Below are positions 37,601-47,837 of a stretch of 64,000 bases of DNA, piece after piece. The stretch spans positions 266,781,426 through 266,845,425 of the forward strand of contig CP136063.1 of assembly GCA_032622095.1 (NCBI GenBank). Direction: 5' to 3'. Every line of letters starts with the position of its first letter. The first letter of the stretch is position 1. The notes under the pieces are model-generated. The model saw only the letters and a program-made list of their open reading frames with translations, had not been told where the DNA came from and made no database searches. Made by a program: the position numbers and the translations under genes. The DNA is from Siphonodentalium dalli. Taxonomy: Eukaryota > Mollusca > Scaphopoda > Gadilida > Siphonodentaliidae.

Positions 37601-37966
37601 AAATCTCTATATATAACGATAGATATGTAACATGAAGTACCGTACACAAATCTCTATATATAACGATAGATATGTAACATGAAGTACCGTACACAAATCT
37701 CTATATATAACGATAGATATGTAACATGAAGTACCGTACACAAATCTCTATATATAACGATACATATGTAACATGAAGTACCGTACACAAATCTCTATAT
37801 ATAACGATACATATGTAACATGAAGTACCGTACACAAATCTCTATATATAACGATACATATGTAACATGAAGTACCGTACACAAATCTCTATATATAACG
37901 ATACATATGTAACATGAAGTACCGTACACAAATCTCTATATATAACGATACATATGTAACATGAAG
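31612..37966. repeat. 47-bp satellite array, about 6.36 kb
   Basis: Roughly 135-140 head-to-tail units of 47 bp (starts AGTACCGTACACACATCTCT, then TATATAACGATAG and ATATGTAACATGA). A 33-bp variant lacks the first 14 bases. A 46-bp variant has one A fewer. A C/A site (CACACATC or CACAAATC) defines two unit types. In 34.5-36.95 kb each of the eight short units is followed by two A-type units and then a C-type unit: a higher-order pattern. The last five or so units share GATACATATG, an edge variant. Minus-strand frames through it are artefacts. Confidence 0.97.
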
Positions 37967-38124
37967 TTTCCCCAATTATTCTATTCAAATTACAGACATA
38001 ACCACTTTTGGTTCCTTTTCTAATTTTAATGGAAATGTCCTTTACATGTTTATTCCACAGAGAACTCTTATTGATCGAGTTAGATCACAGATTAATTAAT
38101 TTTAGTTATAATCCGGTTCGTTTT

Positions 38125-38420
38125 GAAACCACTACTATTTATTTGGTTTCGGGTGTGAAAAATTGTATTTGATTCCAGTCGAGGGACCCACCCACCAAAG
38201 CTCAGTGATCAGATATCGATTTTAGAAATCTGTTATTTTTCACCACCTGGAATATTTGCCGGCCTATATAGCAAATATTCGGCGAACCGGTCGACATACT
38301 CTCGATACCAAATTGCGTTGAACATTAATCGATTCTGATAACTAAAGCGTTTTTTGAAGAAATGTTGTTGTTGTTGTTGTTTTTGTTGTTGTTGGAATAT
38401 GATGATACGGGGACCATCGA
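38125..38420. repeat. Segmental repeat, copy 1 (pair at 42.7 kb)
   Basis: Matches 42715-43050 in the same orientation: ACTATTTATTTGGTTTCGGG, GAGGGACCCACCCACC, AAAGCTCAG, ATCAGATATCGATTTT, a (TTG)n tract, and TGATGATACGGGGACCATCG. Confidence 0.8.
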
Positions 38421-38429
38421 ATCGGAGTG

Positions 38430-39150
38430 TTCCACTATACCTAGTCTGCTACTATGATTCAAGTATGATATATATGCAGGCAGGGATAAACTTGCCCTAT
38501 AATTCACCCCTTCCCGAAAAGATATAAGGTAGTAGGAGCGATAAAGGTGAACCATATTGCATCGCTATTTAATAACAATTCTCTATATCGGGGCGTTTTG
38601 TGTCATTGTGAACCCCACGCAGCGCCCCATTCGACTGTCTCTGCTCGAAACATGACGGAAGAGACAATCCAGAGACCCACGCAGGGATCGAACAAGTTGT
38701 TGTGTCGGTCCACTTTACCTAGTCTGAAAGTATGATTCAAGTATGATATACAGGCAGACAGGGATAAACTTGCCCTTAATAACTCGCCCCTTCCAGAAAA
38801 GATATACGGTAGAAGGAGCGATAAAGGAACCATATTACATCGTACTTTAATAACAATTCTCTATATCGGGGCGTTTTGGGTCATTGTGAACCCCACGCAG
38901 CGCCCCATTCGATTGTCTCTTCTCGAAACATATGATGGAAGAGACAACCCAGAGACCTGCGGGGATCCCCTATCCAAAAAGTTGTTGTGTCGGTCCACTT
39001 TACCTAGTCTGCTAGTAACTCAAGTGTGATATATAGGAAGACAGGGATAAACTTGCCCTATATATATAACTCACCCCTTACCGAAAATATATCATGTAGT
39101 AGGAGCGATAAAAGGAAACCATATTGCAGCGTACTTTAAAGGCACGGGTG
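38430..39150. repeat. Tandem units of about 283 bp, 2.5 copies
   Basis: Units start near 38437, 38718 and 39003. Each contains GATTCAAGTATGATAT-like, ACAGGGATAAACTTGCCCT and CGAAAAGATAT-like blocks, then CGGGGCGTTTTG and CCACGCAGCGCCCCATTCGA. Partial relatives occur at 39628-39800 and 42080-42300. Confidence 0.82.
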
Positions 39151-39620
39151 GCGTTCGTTGCAGAAATATTCATATTTGTTCAAATCGCCATCAACAGAAG
39201 GAATATTAAAATATATATAGTTTTGTTTATATGCCAAACATAATCATCGCGTAATTAGTATATTGTCGTCAAGACGTACGATGGTGTACGTAAACGAGAG
39301 CCTGCTCGTGTTACATAGGTTGTGCTTCTGTTAACATAACACAGCGCAATTCTATTGGTTAATCACACAAAAATGATATAAACGCTCTTTAGTATTTCCA
39401 TATCAGGAAAACAGTAACAAAAAACGCTCTTTATGTTTACTATATTCGGATCTAAACAAAAGCCAGGTTCTGAAACGTTTTTTGCTTTTGTTTGCATAAC
39501 AAAGGAAAAACATTTGACAATAACATACTGTTTATGCCATATTTCTGATTAGTATAAGAACAAAGTATGTCTATATTTTTGCTATTATTTCTGTTTATGG
39601 CGGTTTTTGACGGAGATGTT
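39151..39620. other. No gene recognised
   Basis: AT-rich. AACGCTCTTTA occurs twice (near 39381 and 39423), as it does near 23.8 kb. Confidence 0.35.
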
Positions 39621-39832
39621 CATCATTGTGAATCCCCCCCCCCCGCCCCAATCGACTGTCTCTTCCTAAATAAAACTGCGGTGGAATAGACAAGCCAGAT
39701 AAAAAACTTGCAGGGATCCGGTATCCAAAAAAAAAGTTGCTGTGTTGCGGCATTACCTATAGCTATAGTCTGTTGGTGATTCAAGTATGATATTATACAA
39801 TCCATGCCATGTGCTCTCAAACAATGAACAAC

Positions 39833-39905
39833 CAGAAAACAATAGTCAGAAATGGTATAACGCCATCAAGATCATATTATTAGTCATATATAAAATATAT
39901 TAGTT
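39833..39905 (+). repeat. Repeat X, diverged copy 3
   Basis: AGAAAACAATAGTCAGAAAT and AAGATCATATTATTAGTCAT match the left end of the insertion at 14379 with small indels. Confidence 0.6.
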
Positions 39906-39974
39906 CATCAATCTTTCACTCGATAAAATGGCGATTTCTTCAAAAGAAGAGACTAAGACTGAGCATGCCCACAG

Positions 39975-40337
39975 TTGCCCTGTGCCAATGCATTCTCTTA
40001 TATATGCGAGTCGACCATAGGTCGCCTCGCATATATAAGAGAATGCATTGGCTTAACACATTAAAAATTATAAAATTGTTAAAGAATGTAAGAAAAAATG
40101 GTAAAAAGTGTTTTAGGCCAATGCATTCTCTTATATATGCGAGGCGACCTATGGTCGACTCGCATATATAAGAGAATGCATTGGCACAGGGCATAACTGT
40201 AACCATCACAATGTGGTCAATGAGCCGGTTCCAATGATATCCATATTTGTATGGTTTTATTGAGACAGACCCAAGATAATTTAGGCTGTTGCAGCTTTAT
40301 TTGGCCGTTTTTAGCAGGTTTGTTGGGTAAAGGGTTA
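39975..40337. mobile_element. piggyBac-like MITE with two hairpins, left-truncated
   Basis: Two 69-nt palindromes (39984-40052 and 40117-40185) are mutual reverse complements, separated by 64 bp. The right end is TGTTGGGTAAAGGGTTAA (40320-40337), which includes the TTAA target. The left TTAACCC terminus present at 63341 is missing here. Non-coding. Confidence 0.82.
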
Positions 40338-40700
40338 ATAATGAGGCCAAAATTGTCGAGAACTTCGTCACATGGTTCACGTCTGCAAATACCGAGTACG
40401 TTTTAATCACGTCATTTAGTCCATGACAGTTTAACAAGTTTCAGAAGCTGTTTTAATTGAAAAAAAATGGTTAATACAGGCATAATGTTTTCAAATAGGC
40501 AACTGTCTACCACATACATGCGTTTTAGTTTCCAGGTCAGTGTATGGTGAGAGTATGCTAGGTCTACTTCAAATTCAATACTGCTAAATGGAAATTCCAA
40601 TGCATCGATGAAGTGAACAAATACAGTAACCCATCAGAGCTGATAGGTGCATATAAAACACTAGTAAAAGGTTTATGCATCCAATTGTACAAAAACAAAT
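40338..40700. other. No recognised feature
   Basis: No gene or clear repeat seen. Confidence 0.35.
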
Positions 40701-40703
40701 TAT

Positions 40704-41795
40704 ACACATCCCAGCACAATCCCCTGCATATCCAGTGAGATATCATTCATATCCAGTGAGATATCATTCATATCCAGTGAGATATCATTCATATCCAGGG
40801 AGATATCATTTCTATACACATCCCAGCATAATCCCCTGCATATCCAGGGAGATATCATTTCTATGCACATCCCAGCATAATCCCCTGAATATCCAGGGAG
40901 ATATCATTTCTATACACATCCCAGCATAATCCCCTGCATATCCAGTGAGATATCATTTCTATACACATCCCAGCATAATCCCCTGCATATCCAGTGAGAT
41001 GTCATTTCTATACACATCCCAGCATAATCCCCTGCATATCCAGGGAGATATCATTTCTATACACATCCCAGCATAATCCCCTGCATATCCAGGGAGATAT
41101 CATTTCTATACACATCCCAGCATAATCCCCTGCATATCCAGGGAGATATCATTTCTATACACATCCCAGCATAATCCCCTGCATATCCAGGGAGATATCA
41201 TTTCTATACACATCCCAGCATAATCCCCTGCATATCCAGGGAGATATCATTTCTATACACATCCCAGCATAATCCCCTGCATATCCAGGGAGATATCAGT
41301 TATATACACATCCCAGCATAATCCCCTGCATATCCAGTGAGATGTCATTTCTATACACATCCCAGCATAATCCCCTGCATATCCAGGGAGATATTATTTC
41401 TATACACATCCCAGCATAATCCCCTGCATATCCAGGGAGATATCATTTCTATACACATCCCAGCATAATCCCCTGCATATCCAGGGAGATATCAGTTATA
41501 TACACATCCCAGCATAATCCCCTGCATATCCAGTGAGATGTCATTTCTATACACATCCCAGCATAATCCCCTGCATATCCAGGGATATATCATTTCTATA
41601 CACATCCCAGCATAATCCCCTGCATATCCAGGGAGATATCATTTCTATACACATCCCAGAATAATCCCCTGCATATCCAGGGAGATATCATTTCTATACA
41701 CATCCCAGCTTAATCCCCTGCATTATTTATCCAGTGAGATATCATTTCTATACACATCCCAGCATAATCCCCTGCATATCCAGTGAGATATCATT
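40704..41795. repeat. 49-bp satellite, about 21 units
   Basis: The unit reads CACATCCCAGCATAATCCCC, then TGCATATCCAGGGAGATATC, then ATTTCTATA. A G/T site (CCAGGGAG or CCAGTGAG) varies among units. The first part (40738-40803) has three short 21-bp units of TATCATTCATATCCAGTGAG. It is unrelated in sequence to the 47-bp satellite. Confidence 0.95.
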
Positions 41796-42074
41796 TTCAA
41801 CTGCAAGCTATTACATGAACAGAACATGTGTTTTGGTTATTTCGCTGTATAAACACATTTTAAGTTGATAGTATATAATTCATGCCTGATATTAAGTTGA
41901 TATCAGGACAGTGAACTCAATCTTAACTCTCGAGTCACTGTTGACATTTTGTAGACATATCCATGACATATCAGCCGTTGAGCTCTAATTCAACACGATT
42001 TGACATATTTTGAAAATAAATACACAGAGATGATATTTACCATTCTGCAATTGGCAATATTTTTTTTTTCATGA

Positions 42075-42305
42075 ATTGCTGATCACAGTGCCACATGGGA
42101 CTGTCTCTTCCCGAAAACAATTTGGTGGAAGTGACAATCTAGCGACCCATGCAGGGATCCCGTATCCAAACAGTTGCTGTGTTGGTAGACTATATATATA
42201 ATAATTCAAGTACGATAGGCAGACAGGGATAAACCTGCCCATATAACTCACCCCTTCTCGAAAAGATATAAGGCAGAAGCAGCGATAATGGGAACCCCTA
42301 TTATG
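42075..42305. repeat. Copy of the 283-bp unit from 38.4 kb
   Basis: Holds GACTGTCTCTTCCCGAAAAC, CATGCAGGGATCCCGTATCC, GACAGGGATAAACCTGCCC and CACCCCTTCTCGAAAAGATA in the same orientation, but in a rotated order. Confidence 0.75.
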
Positions 42306-42405
42306 TGACATCGAGAATCCAGCTCCTCATATTTCAACTTTGGTAGTTGACTCGATTAGTGTCTTCCCTTATAATATGAGTGTGTTTCTCATGAATATAT
42401 CAAGT

Positions 42406-42655
42406 TTAACCCTTTCTATACTAAATGGAATTTCCCACTCAGTTATAAAATCATACATTGGAAAAGTATATTTTCTTCTGGAGGGGTTTTCAGGAAAAAA
42501 TAAGCAGATGACATAAAATACAAGTGCAGATGGAGTCCTATTTATTTGAAGGAAATGTTCAGATAATAAGTTCAATAAATGGTCGTTTGTTGAATTTATC
42601 TGAATATTTCCTAAGGAATAACTACTCGTAAATGAGTATTTAGTATAGAGGTTAA
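42406..42655. mobile_element. TTAA MITE family P, complete copy
   Basis: 250 bp including TTAA at both ends (42406-42409 and 42652-42655). Inverted termini are TTAACCCTTTCTATACTAAA on the left and, inverted from the right, TTAACCTCTATACTAAATAC. The palindromic core (about 42549-42613) has ATGTTCAGATAATAAGTTCA and an imperfect inverse. Non-coding. Confidence 0.82.
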
Positions 42656-42714
42656 TAGTTTTCTGATCACACTGCGCACCATGTTAAAGATGCATAATCC
42701 GAATTAACGCTAGC

Positions 42715-43050
42715 AGATTACTATTTCTTTGGCTTCGGGGGTAAACAATATTTGATTCTGGCCGAGGAACCCACCCATAAAAGCTCAGAGTCATCAGATA
42801 TCGATTTTTGAAATCTATTATTTTTTACCACCGGTACTTTTTGGCGGCCTGGCAAAAAGTCGACGAGCCGACGGTCCCGGACCAAATTTCGGATGATGAT
42901 GGATAACTCTAAAATCAAGTGGCTTTGGGTGTTATATATTTGACAAACCAGCCAAATTTCGAGGAACAAAATGTTGATAAATAACTGTGTTGTTGTTGTT
43001 GTTGTTGTTGGAATCTGATGATATGGGGACCATCGAATCGGATTGAGTAC
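42715..43050. repeat. Segmental repeat, copy 2 (pair at 38.1 kb)
   Basis: Same markers as at 38125-38420, including the (TTG)n run at 42990-43011 and GGGGACCATCGAATCGGA. Confidence 0.8.
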
Positions 43051-43139
43051 CTTTAATGGCTGATTTTGAATGCCACTTCCATTTATGTGTTCAAAATGTG
43101 CGACACAACATCATGGTTGGCTTCATCCCTTTATATGCT

Positions 43140-43300
43140 AATACATAAATACTCATTGATGCATAGTTTCCCTAGGAAATATATAGATAATAAGTTTAAA
43201 AAACGATCATAGGTCGTTTCTTTAAGTTATTGTCAGAACATTTCCCTCCAATAAATAGTATTTCATCTGCTCTGTTATTATCTGTCGTCTGCTTATTATT
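43140..43300. mobile_element. TTAA MITE family P, inverted fragment
   Basis: AATACTCATTGATGCATAGT is the inverse of the right end of the 63.8-kb copy. It is followed by a palindromic core with AGATAATAAGTTTAAA and TTTAAGTTATTGTCAGAACA. Confidence 0.65.
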
Positions 43301-43878
43301 ATTCCAGATAAATAATAGACCATTCCAATATATACTGTTATAACTGGGTGGGAGAATATATGTATTATAGACAGGGTTAAAGTAACTTTAAAAGGCCCAC
43401 ATAATTTTCGAATTCCCAGATCACATTATACATAACATATGCCATATAATATACCATTTGGAAGAGAAACCAAACATATATATATTGCACCAGAATACGG
43501 AACAGCTGTGGCCTTGGCGTGTCCACCAGGTGATAGAGATTCTCAGATTCACCCCAAGATTCACTGTTAATGACCCCAGAATGGATCATAATTCACAACT
43601 CAGAGACAGAGTTATACCCCTTCCATTGAGAATAATAAACTGATAGCATAGACCAGATTAAAATAAGCACAGCACACACGTCGGTACCTTGACAAAAACA
43701 ACATGTTCGCAGTTTATTGGACCGGATAAGTTGATAATACAATGTCTTGAGCTCCCTCTTTCAAATGATATGTAATATTGAATATGTGAACTGGTGATTC
43801 GAAAATTAAGTGGGCCTTAAAGCAAGACATGCAATAAAAAGAGTGAAACAAATATTATCTTATTTTTCTCTTGAATAC

Positions 43879-44299
43879 ATTGCTTGTAGAATAGGCTGGT
43901 CGTTGTTGCTGTTCTTGGCGTCAATCCCGCGGTGTATGTGACGTAGATGGCATCGGTGAGGAATATGGAGACGGCGAACGAGAGTTTCTCTCCGGATTCT
44001 GGTGGGACTAGGAACACCATAGTCGCTAGAAATGTGAGGATCATCGGAGGAAGAATGTCTATCCCCATATGAATGGTCGCCATCCTACGCATTGTGAGCG
44101 ACAACGATAGTTCCTGGCCAGGCGTGCCATCCAGATCGGTAAGCTCCCAAAGTGTGTTTGGCACGTATTTATACAGATTAGTACGTATGCCATCAATGGC
44201 GAGGTATTGCTTCTGATAATTACTGTTCGCAAAGAACTCTAATGAACATACCTGTACGTCGAATGGATAGTATGTAATATCTATTTGACAATAAGAGCG
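43879..44299 (-). CDS. Cys-loop ligand-gated ion channel exon
   Basis: The frame encodes a canonical Cys-loop, CQIDITYYPFDVQVC (two Cys 13 residues apart), then the end of the ligand-binding domain (YVPNTLWEL). TM1 follows (MGIDILPPMILTFLATMVF), then ESGEK and TM2 (LSFAVSIFLTDAIYV). GEK before TM2, with Glu at -1', is the cation-channel pattern of nicotinic-type receptors. The vicinal Cys pair of loop C is absent, so it would be a non-alpha subunit. TM2 has the 9' Leu but an Asp at about 11', which is unusual. The acceptor is CCAG at 44300-44303 on minus; the donor at 43877-43878 is weak and uncertain. TM3 and TM4 are not found nearby. Confidence 0.82.
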
Positions 44300-44304
44300 C
44301 TGGC

Positions 44305-45007
44305 AGCCATCTTGGATTTCAAAATTGCATCCTTTAGCATGGGCTAGAAGAAGCAGTGTTTATCTGATCATCATTAAATTTGTCATGGAGGTTTACATTG
44401 ACATGTAGATGGGAACAAGTCATTTTGGTGTGAATCCTCCAAGAAACAAGGCCATGCACCATCGGCCATCTTCGATTTCAGTGATAATACTAGATAACTC
44501 TGAATCAATAACACAGCCTAGAGCATGTGTCGATGCACCTATCATCACGAAATTTTTCATCGATCATGACATTGATATATAGACGACACCGAGTCATTTT
44601 TGGGCTTATTTGCATGAAAAACATGGCCGCCAGCAGCCATCTTGGATTTCAAAATTGCATCATTTAGCACGGGCAAGAGGTCGCAGTGTTGGTCCGATCA
44701 TAATTAAATTTGTCATGGAGGTTGACATTGACATGTAGATGGGAACGAGTCATTTTGGTGTTAATTCTCAAAGAAACATGGCCGCCGTCGGATTTCAGCG
44801 ATAACATTGCATATATAATTAAATCAATAAGACTGCCTAGAGCCTGGGCCTATGTCGATGCACCGATCATCGTGAAATTGCTCATGGGTCATGACATTGG
44901 TATCAAAATGAGAACGAATCATTGCTAGAGCCTGTAGCATTGGTGCGATCGTCGTGAAATTAGTCATAGAAACATGGCCGCCGTCGGATTTCAGCCACTT
45001 GTTTCAT
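44305..45007. repeat. Dispersed GCCATCTTGG-type repeat units
   Basis: Several diverged units of about 150-300 bp with CAGCAGCCATCTTGGATTTC, TTGACATTGACATGTAGATG and AGTCATTTTGGTG. They start at the 5' edge of the Cys-loop exon and match 24.5-25.3 kb. Confidence 0.72.
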
Positions 45008-45016
45008 GAAAGTTAC

Positions 45017-45498
45017 GCCGATGGGGTCATTGTCACAAGGCTCCGGTCATATTCGTAGCCAGCTTTTTAAATGGATCACAAATGTAGCCAGCTTTTTTCA
45101 CCGGCGATCACATTCGTAGCCAGCTTTTCTAATTCGTGGTTTATATTGCCCGAAATATGACGTCATCACGTTCGTGACTAAAATGTCCACGTCATGCTCC
45201 AAAACTGACTTCGTTTATCAACTTAAATTGGAATATAATTCGAGCATTCCAACGACATTGATCAGAAACATCAGGTTATTAGATGAACTAATATCAAAAC
45301 TAAATTCAAGTTGTTGTTCATCCATCAACTCAGAAAAATTAGATTAATCTGATCGCGTTCATTGAGGCTCGCCTGAATATGAAAAGCTGGCTACAAATGT
45401 GATCGCCATAGAAAAGCTGGCTACATTTGTGATCGATTAAAAAAGCTGGCTACGAATGTGATCGGATCGCGGAGCCTTGTGACAATGACCCCATCAGC
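45017..45498. mobile_element. MITE with 9-bp target duplication and triple subterminal repeats
   Basis: 482 bp. Perfect 9-bp duplication GAAAGTTAC at 45008-45016 and 45499-45507. Termini are GCCGATGGGGTCATTGTCAC on the left and, inverted from the right, GCTGATGGGGTCATTGTCAC. Each arm carries three spaced GTAGCCAGCTTTT units alternating with GATCACA-type blocks. No transposase. The 9-bp duplication fits Mutator/MULE elements; the termini resemble those at 1711-2095. Confidence 0.88.
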
Positions 45499-45507
45499 GA
45501 AAGTTAC

Positions 45508-47830
45508 ATTAAGTAATGTTTTTAGTATTGTTTTGGTATTTTTGATTTTGAGAAAAACAATGCCGATGGCGGCTAGCTGTCTTGAATTTAAAAATTGAAT
45601 TTCCAATTCATGAGCACAGGCTATATAATCATATGCATAAAGCCATTCTTTGAGAGTTTTGGTGCTGATTCGTTATGACACACGAGTCACGAGTGACGTA
45701 TGCTATTTATAAATCCTGGTACCGGTACAATTGACAATACTTATAGTGGCTTATTGAATAAAATTTATGTTAGCGACTTTATCACTAACTCAAATTTATA
45801 AACTAGTTATTCGGTAAACCAGTTTGCATTACAACTTGCAAACGCACAAATAAAACGTATACGGTACCGTAAAGAATACGCAGGTTAATTTTGTGCTCTT
45901 ACATTAAAGAATCTTATTACATTTTGTTACTGTATTTGGCATATTAATGGCGAATTTTTGTACCCTACATTGACAATTTTGAATTTCGCGAAACTAAACA
46001 CTCGTTCTATATATGCATGGCCAATATCGTTACCTAACTCAAGAAAAATGTCTTCTCTCATCAACTAAGACATATATTTGTTCGTCAGAACTAGTAAAAA
46101 ACAGCATTTTATGTGGAAATAATTCAGATATTCTGGGCTTCTGGCAACGAATCTGCACCAAAACTACCTCATGATATTCGACCAGTAATCAGTGGGTTGA
46201 TTACTATTACTATTATATGATGGATATTTTAGGCCTATACAACGGAGCGCGACACAAGCTCCTATGAGAGAGAGAGAGAGAGCTAGAGAGTATGGTCCCC
46301 TTATGACAAATCATTAATTGCAACCAGTAGCACTACAAAGTCAAGTAGTACATATACTACATAATATATAGGCCTACCGGTACATAACCAACATAACACA
46401 AGAACAAAAAAACAATACCACGTGGTCGTACCATAAATAGAAATAAATTATATTTAAAATATTTGTACTAATTACCATTCAGTCAAATGAAGAATATCTT
46501 CTTGGGTAGTCGTCATTTTCATGAGATGATAATAGCAGACACAGAAAAATACAGAAATTTTCAGGAAAATACACAAAACATCAGGATTAGATCTTAAAAA
46601 ACGCGCATAGTATGACGCAAACATAAACTGATTTAAGTTTTCTGGCGCCTAAGTTCGAAAACCGCACGCACTTTCAAATATTTTTGAATTTCGCGGGCTT
46701 TAAGTTTAGGTTTCGATTTTATTTCCTTCCGACTTTTTTATTCCGGAAAAATGGTTTTGTGCCGTTTGTCATTCCGATTCTAAAACAGGTGATGGAGATG
46801 TTGCACATTTGTGTTCGTTGGTGAATTTACAATACATTACCGAAATAAAGTGAGGTTTTCGAAGAACTGGAAAAATATACCTATGGAATGTTGTAGATTG
46901 GCATCTAAGGTGTAAGAGGTACCAACAGATTTTAGTGAAAATATATTTTTTGTAGGAATACAGTTGAGTTCAAAATGGGTGGCAACAATTTTTTGTTTCG
47001 TTCCTTCCGTGACATGTGGTCCCGTGGTGGACATGTGGTGGTTCCGCCAATAAAAGAGGGGGTTTTACCAAATTCCAAGCTCCTGTGAGCCCACCGATCT
47101 ACTGTACGACAAAAGTGGTCGCGAAAATTCAAAACAGCAGTGTCGTATTAGATCATATTTGGTGACGTCACAAAATCAGATATCGTCTATTTTACGACCC
47201 AATGCGTCCGGCTTTGGTTCGTTATAAAGAGAACTGGTACATTATTGATTGAGACCAGTTTTATGAACAATGGATCATCGATGTTCAAACATTTAAATAT
47301 GCATTACGTTAACAACAATAAGTGTAAACAAATTGAGATGAGAATCGCTGGTTCATAATATCGGTATAGTACGGTCATACTAAAGGTATATTATTCTGAT
47401 ATTGTACGACCATACTATATAAGGGTATATTCACATTTCACACGCGATGACGATTTTATCGCCGCGTTTTGTGGTCGGCGGTTCCGGTTCTCAACTGCGC
47501 TCGATAACCACTCCTTCCTTTGAGTGCTAACCGGTTTTTACCCCGCCAATGTTTTGTTTCAAAAACGACTGCTCATTGATATAGCCGGTGACAATGAAGG
47601 GACGTGGTTATAGAGGGCCTCCGTTGGGAGGGGTCTCCGCCTTGGAAATTCAAACTGCACTCTCCCCCACCCTTGATCTAGATCAAACTAACAAGTTGGC
47701 ATAATTTAAATTGCAACCTTGGGCTTTTATTTACTCCTTTGTACCTCACATGCGCCTGAATGATAGGCTATTCTGAATTAATCCGTAGTCTAGCTTTGAC
47801 TGGCGCCACCGGCCGGGGGAGTAACAGGGT
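45508..47830. other. No gene recognised; one GA microsatellite
   Basis: Apart from a GA run at about 46266-46288, nothing is supported over 2.3 kb. Near 47413 there is CTATATAAG, a TATA-box-like string, with no gene attached. Confidence 0.35.
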
Positions 47831-47837
47831 CCACTGG

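Noticed and set aside
31612-37966. CRISPR-like regular array
   Set aside because: There are no unique spacers; every unit is the same tandem repeat, and the DNA is eukaryotic.
43377-43589. Possible TM4 exon of the Cys-loop receptor on the minus strand
   Set aside because: Hydrophobic and aromatic, but lacks the expected pre-TM4 pattern, and no acceptor fits.
46837-47132. Two overlapping minus-strand frames
   Set aside because: No motif, no convincing splice sites; treated as chance.
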